Source: Tilletiaria anomala UBC 951 | Lineage: Eukaryota; Basidiomycota; Exobasidiomycetes; Georgefischeriales; Tilletiariaceae | Length of the DNA: 64,000 nucleotides | Direction: 5' to 3' | Assembly (NCBI RefSeq): GCF_000711695.1 | Contig: NW_013546975.1 | Location: 1 to 64,000 of the forward strand | Part shown: piece after piece, positions 59,419 to 64,000 of the stretch | Numbering within the stretch: position 1 is the first letter of the stretch | Layout: every line of letters begins with the position of its first letter | Made by a program: the position numbers and the translations under genes | Notes under the pieces: model-generated | The model's input: only the letters and a program-made list of their open reading frames with translations | Told to the model about the DNA's origin: nothing | Database searches by the model: none

Positions 59419-62400
59419 ATGTCGACGCCAGTAGCCCAGTCCAGCACGGCGCGGCCGACCGTCTCGGCCGCAGGTACATGGACAGAGGAAGAGGGTGGTA
59501 GATCGATCCTCATCTGCTTGCTCCGGCTCGACTTGCGCATTCACGATAATGCGCTGTTCCACTAGTGAGTCAGGGCGAGCACTGCGCACGGTGAAAGCCG
59601 ATCACTGACTCGCCCTGCTCCACCACGGCATTTCAGTGCCCACCGGCCAGCGGCGCCGCCAACACGCGAAACCTGGTTCGCCGAGTTATGTTCTGCCAGC
59701 GGTCAGTCGACCGGCGCCAGCGGCGACTCAGAGGCCTTCTCGCGCTGGGCGGACGAGGCGAGCCTGCACAGCCAGGCGCAGTACTTGCTGCCCGTGTACG
59801 TTTTTGACGAGCGCGAGATTGAGCTCAGCGGCTTTCCCGGCTACAAACGCGAAGGACCCGAGGCGCGCACCAAAGAGTACGGGTTCTGGAAGATGAGCGG
59901 CTTCCGTGCTAGGTGAGCCAAGCATATTTTTTCACGGTTGGATGTATCTCGCGCGGAACTGTTGCTAACACTGGCTTTTTGCACCGTGCGTTTCGTCCCC
60001 AAGGTTCACGGCTGAATCGGTATACGATCTGCGCTCGCGGCTCGTCGAACGCGGCAGCAATCTGCTGATCCGCTTCGGCAAGCCGGAAAAAGTCATCGCT
60101 AACTTGGTCACGGCGCTGCAAGCGCAAGGCGACTTCGTCGAGGGCGTCTGGATACAAAAGGAGATCACTCACGCCGAGGTGCAGGTGGAGAACGAGATCC
60201 GCACCGCACTCAACAAGCGCGGCGTGCCCTTGCGCTTCGTGCATGGCAAGACGCTCATCCACCCGGTCGACCTTCCGTTCGACGTCAAGGACACGCCTGA
60301 CGTCTTTACGCCATTTCGCAAGCGCGTCGAGCAGCTCGGCGCGCGCATGGCGCGCCCGACCCTCGACTCACCCGCACGCTTCAAGCCCTTCCCGACAGAC
60401 CTGCCCGAGACGGGCGACTACAAGCTGGACATCACGTACGAGGTCGACGTCGACGGCCTGCAGAAGCTCAAAACGTTGTCCAAGAAGGCGCCGCAGCAAA
60501 ACGGCGATATCTCCTTCTACGACATCCTCCGCTACATCCTCCTCCCGCTCAACGACAGCAACCTCTCGCCGATACTCGAGGGCCCGAGCATCCTGCAGAA
60601 GCGCCACCCGGCCAGCGCGCTGCCCCTCCGCGGCGGCGAGAGCTCCGCATTGGAGCGCCTCGAGTGGTACTTTATTCGCGGCAAGAGTGCCGACAGCAGT
60701 CGCTGGGACCGTAACGACCCACCTCCAGTGGCGCGCTACAAGCAGACGCGCAACAACCTCGTCGGACACGCCTACTCGACCAAGATGAGCCCCTTCCTCT
60801 CCTACGGCTCTATCAGCCCTCGCCAGATCTGGGAGGCTCTTGACTATCACGAGCACAAGTTTGGCGAGGACCAGAACACGTATTGGGTCCGCTTCGAGCT
60901 GCTCTGGCGCGACTACTTTTTCTTTGTCGCGGAAAAGTTCGGCGTCCTCCTCTTCCACCTCGGCGGGTTCGAGCTAGTTACCGACCCGGCACAGGCCGAG
61001 AAGAAACTCCAGCCCGGCTGGTGGCGTGGCTGGGACCCCATGCAGGATGGGCCCGAGCACGACGTCACACGCCTCCTCGACGGCCGCACAGGCATCCCCT
61101 TCCTCGACGCCAACATCATCGAGCTCCGCGAGAGCGGCTTCATGAGCAACCGCGGCAGGCAGAACATCGCAAGCTTCCTCACAAAGGACCTCGGCTGCGA
61201 CTGGCGCATCGGCGCTGAGTTCTTCCAGTCCCACCTCATCGACTACGACCCCACGTCCAACTACGGCAATTGGTGAGTACATGGCGCTGGCACGGCGGAG
61301 CCTTCACAGCAGCAGCAACTGATGTAATGTCACCTCCCTTTTTGCCTCTCAAGGCAATACGTCTCGGGCGTCGGCAACGACCCACGCGCGTCGCGCCAGT
61401 TCAACACCATCAAACAGGCCAAGGACTACGATTCGTACGGCGAATACGTCATGACCTGGATCCCGGCGTTGCGCAACATGCACCCGGCCTACGTCCACAC
61501 GCCTTGGCTCCTCGACCCTGAGGAGCGCCGCCGCTACGGGCTCAAGACGACCGAGATGGACGTGACTGCTGTCGGGTACCCCGCATGCCCCATGCTCGAG
61601 ATCGAGAGCTGGAAGAAGCACTACGAGCGCAAGGAGGGCGTCGGAAGCAAGATGCGCGGCAACCCGCAGGAGAAGGTCAAGGACGGAAAGTTGCGCAAGG
61701 TCAAGCCGCACCATCACCACCATCTCCACACACAGCAGCAGCCGGTCCAAGCGCGGGGCCAAGCACTAACACAGAAGCCGACGCGCTCCAGCAGAGGCTT
61801 TGCCGCAACTGACGGCATGTATGCGCTAGGCAGCAGGGCATTTGGAATGCAGCCCCATTACCGCCAGCAGCAACAGCAGCAACAAAAACAGCAACAGCAG
61901 CCAGACAGCGGGAGCAACAGCCAATCGGACCGTGAAAGTCCAGACAACACGGCCAGCACGGCGTACGACAGTCAGCAGCGGCACAGAGAAGGTTTGCCGC
62001 CGCCAACACGAGGCGGCGGCTTCGTCGGAGGCATCCTGAGAACAGCAGCCACCTCCGTAGTTGGTACCGGCAGCGTGGCTGGCAGCAGCGGAAGCGGCAC
62101 AGGCGCAGGTGTAGGTGTAGGCGCTTACGAAGGTCGCAGCAGCTCACCGTTCGGCGGCAGGTTAACAAGCGCTGCTGCAGGCCCGCCAATCGGAGGTGCT
62201 CGCCCATCGCGCGCGTTCGCAAATGGTGCAGCGTCGAGTCAGCTCCCTGCACCTGGCTCGGCAGGCGCAGCCGCCGCGGGAGCAGGTTTCGGTCTCGGGA
62301 GCCTCGGCTCGGTCGCAGGGAGAGCGACCTCGACAGGCTGGCGCGCGCAGGCGCCGAGCGGCATGAGCAGCAACGGTTCAGCGCAGCTCGGCTCAGGCAC

Positions 62401-62563
62401 CTCGCTCCTTCGGTCGAATGCGCCTGCCGGCGCCTCCGGCCATTCGCCAGGGAGCGGCGGTGCCAGTAGTGGTGGTGCTTTTAATGCAAGTGGCGCGGTC
62501 TCCGGCAATGCCATTAGCAAGGCCGACTCGGAGACGAGCTGGAGAAAGGCGCCAGGAACTTGA
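59419..62563 (+). CDS. Cryptochrome DASH with long C-terminal tail
   Basis: Four exons: 59419-59564, 59637-59912, 60004-61272, 61354-62563; introns 72, 91 and 81 nt; 966 residues. A blue-light flavoprotein of the photolyase family that repairs or senses UV damage, mainly in single-stranded DNA. Marks: LLRLDLRIHDNALFHY (antenna domain start, across intron 1), LLPVYVFDEREIELSGFP, KTLIHPVDLPF, GHAYSTKMSPFLSYGSISPRQIWEAL, FELLWRDYFFF, NRGRQNIASFLTKDLGCDWRIGAEFF, and DPTSNYGNWQYVSGVGNDPR across intron 3. The homology region ends near residue 625-650. The last 300 or so residues are low complexity: His and Gln runs, then Gly/Ser/Ala-rich, encoded without a break. Confidence 0.95.
61863..61903 (+). 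repeat. CAG/CAA glutamine tract
   Basis: Near-continuous Gln codons in the CRY-DASH tail, mixed CAG and CAA with one AAA break. Confidence 0.85.
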
Positions 62564-63581
62564 GGAGCCCAAGGCTCCGAGGGCCCATTGCGCTAGTGGC
62601 GCGTTCGATTCAAGTTCAAGTCGAATCGAGTCATGTCAGCAGCCATTCTCTCTAATGCTTTTTCCATCGGACCAATGAGCAGCTCCCAGACAGATAATGA
62701 ATGAAAGGGAACGGTGCACTTGCGAGTTGCGCTTCCCTCGAAGGTATCTCATGCAAAGGGCATGTCGTCGTACAAGCACACACGTATGCATGGACGAGAT
62801 ACCTCCGACAGAGACGCGCACACATTCACTCCGGATTATTCGCTCGAACGACACATTCAATTGCAGCCGCCGTCTACCGGCTTTTTCTCTCCTCTCCGCC
62901 GAGCCTGGCCCGCCACACTAACCCTCCCATCGCATCACATTCTCGCAACGAAGCACCACCCTTCACAATGAATGCTATGCACCACAATATCAAGCCGAAG
63001 AAAAGGGAGCCAAATCCAAAATCGAATGTGAAGACAGAGAACCGTTACCATCGCAATCTCATGTCCCTGGTCATTGTCATGCACGGTATGAAAGATTGAC
63101 GAACCACAGCCAAAGTGGGGTGTGTGTGCTTGCTGCCACTTTTGTGCTGTTGCAAGATCTATCACATCCGCAAATCCTTAGCTCGCCGCTCGATGATCTG
63201 CCAAGCCAGTCCCAGCCACAATGAGCAGCACCGATAACATGTTCTCTGCACTCCATTGGTTGCTAGATCAACTGTCCGTCTTGATGTCGCCATGGAAGAG
63301 CATGCTCGAGGAGATGATAAAATTGGGTGCAAGCAGGATACTTTCCGGTGAATGGATCTTATATTTCCGATGAATCGAAAGTGCTGGAGGATGCCTTGGA
63401 AATTTTCCAAGAAACAACATTGAAAATTTTTAACGACCAAACAGGCTTCGCCATAACAATCTGCAGTTCCGCGCCAGTTCCAATTTTTTCGAATGGGTTG
63501 CTTGAATGTATGCATGTCTACATCGGCATGACAGGCTTTGTTAACACCTGGATTTTCTGGGTGCTAACATTCGCGTATAAG
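62564..63581. other. Intergenic region, possible leader of the next gene
   Basis: Locally AT-rich at 63300-63580. A CT-rich stretch ends at ATG 62968, whose short frame reaches a GTATGA donor near 63088. With the acceptor after CTAAC at 63564-63581 the phases would fit, but this 490-nt intron is speculation. Confidence 0.3.
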
Positions 63582-64000
63582 TCGACAATGGACGTGTGAA
63601 CTCGCAAGGCAATCGCGACAGAGTGGAACCCACAAAGCACCGAGATTTGTGGCTAGGTTGCATGTTCTTAGCGGCGCCAGTGGCCGATTGGGGAGCTGGA
63701 GACAACGCAGCTCTTCGAGACGGGCTGGACGACCCGTTCGACAACCGAACGAGCTTGCCGAATCGCAGTCTTCGACAGCCACAGGCTCTTCGAGACAATA
63801 TGGCCAACGGAGCAGGTCGCCGCAAAGCGCTGCGCCGGTATGACTCGGCAACTCGTGCCCCTTCGGATGAAGATCCTGCGGACGATTTGGATTTGAACAA
63901 TGGCGACCTCACCTTTGTCTTTGACCTCGAAGGCGACATGGACGCCAGCACAGGCGCGCAGAGGGCTGCTCCCAAAGATCCTGATGCTGCAAATATAAAT
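63582..64000 (+). CDS. Partial gene running off the window, unrecognised
   Basis: An open frame runs from 63582 to the last base. A branch-like CTAAC and AG lie just before it, so it may be an internal exon; alternatively translation starts at ATG 63662 or 63800. The product is Arg/Asp-rich and hydrophilic (GRRKALRRYDSATRAPSDED, then FVFDLEGDMDAS). No family recognised. Codons are C/G-ended as in neighbouring genes, which favours real coding. Confidence 0.4.

Noticed and set aside
63327-63599. 90-codon plus-strand frame in AT-rich DNA
   Set aside because: Base composition differs from genes nearby and no family features are seen; an intron or spacer is likelier.

Overview
The window looks like nuclear DNA of a basidiomycete fungus, most likely a smut relative (Ustilaginomycotina). 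Evidence: moderately GC-rich DNA, protein genes on both strands, mostly short GT-AG introns (about 48-100 nt), CT-rich leaders and typical fungal housekeeping families. I call twenty loci; eighteen are well supported protein genes. All splice models were built by reading donor and acceptor sites and checking that the exon lengths add to whole codons. No rRNA, tRNA, CRISPR array or intact transposon was recognised.

Layout, left to right. 1-1151 holds a short telomere-like motif and a TATA-like promoter ahead of a single-exon MgtA-type P-type ATPase (1152-4097). Then come ORM1 (minus, 5846-7048), a long protein joining a DUF1308 region to an LCCL membrane protein (plus, 7794-12603), a DUF676 lipase (minus), inositol-pentakisphosphate 2-kinase IPK1 (minus) and an unrecognised four-pass membrane protein (minus). 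18-23 kb is gene-poor: a decayed or unresolved locus with a duplicated terminal block, and a small secreted protein. Next are a secreted lysozyme/transglycosylase-like protein with an Asn-Ser repeat, an FMN 2-hydroxyacid oxidase, an ASC-1/TRIP4 homologue, SDE2 and acetyl-CoA carboxylase ACC1 (minus, 32610-39450).

The right half holds cytochrome c1 (minus) and COX7 (plus), two respiratory-chain genes back to back; GCN2 (minus) and MLH3 (plus), also back to back; a nitronate monooxygenase (minus); a cryptochrome DASH with a long low-complexity tail (plus); and the start of an unidentified gene running off the end.

Functional links are limited. CYT1 and COX7 (complexes III and IV) probably share a promoter of about 446 bp. 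ORM1 and ACC1 both belong to lipid metabolism but lie far apart. TRIP4 and SDE2 are divergent neighbours. The most unusual items are the DUF1308-LCCL reading frame, an MLH3 whose ATPase motifs look degenerate while its endonuclease motif is intact, the CRY-DASH tail, and the duplicated terminal block near 19.2-19.6 kb.
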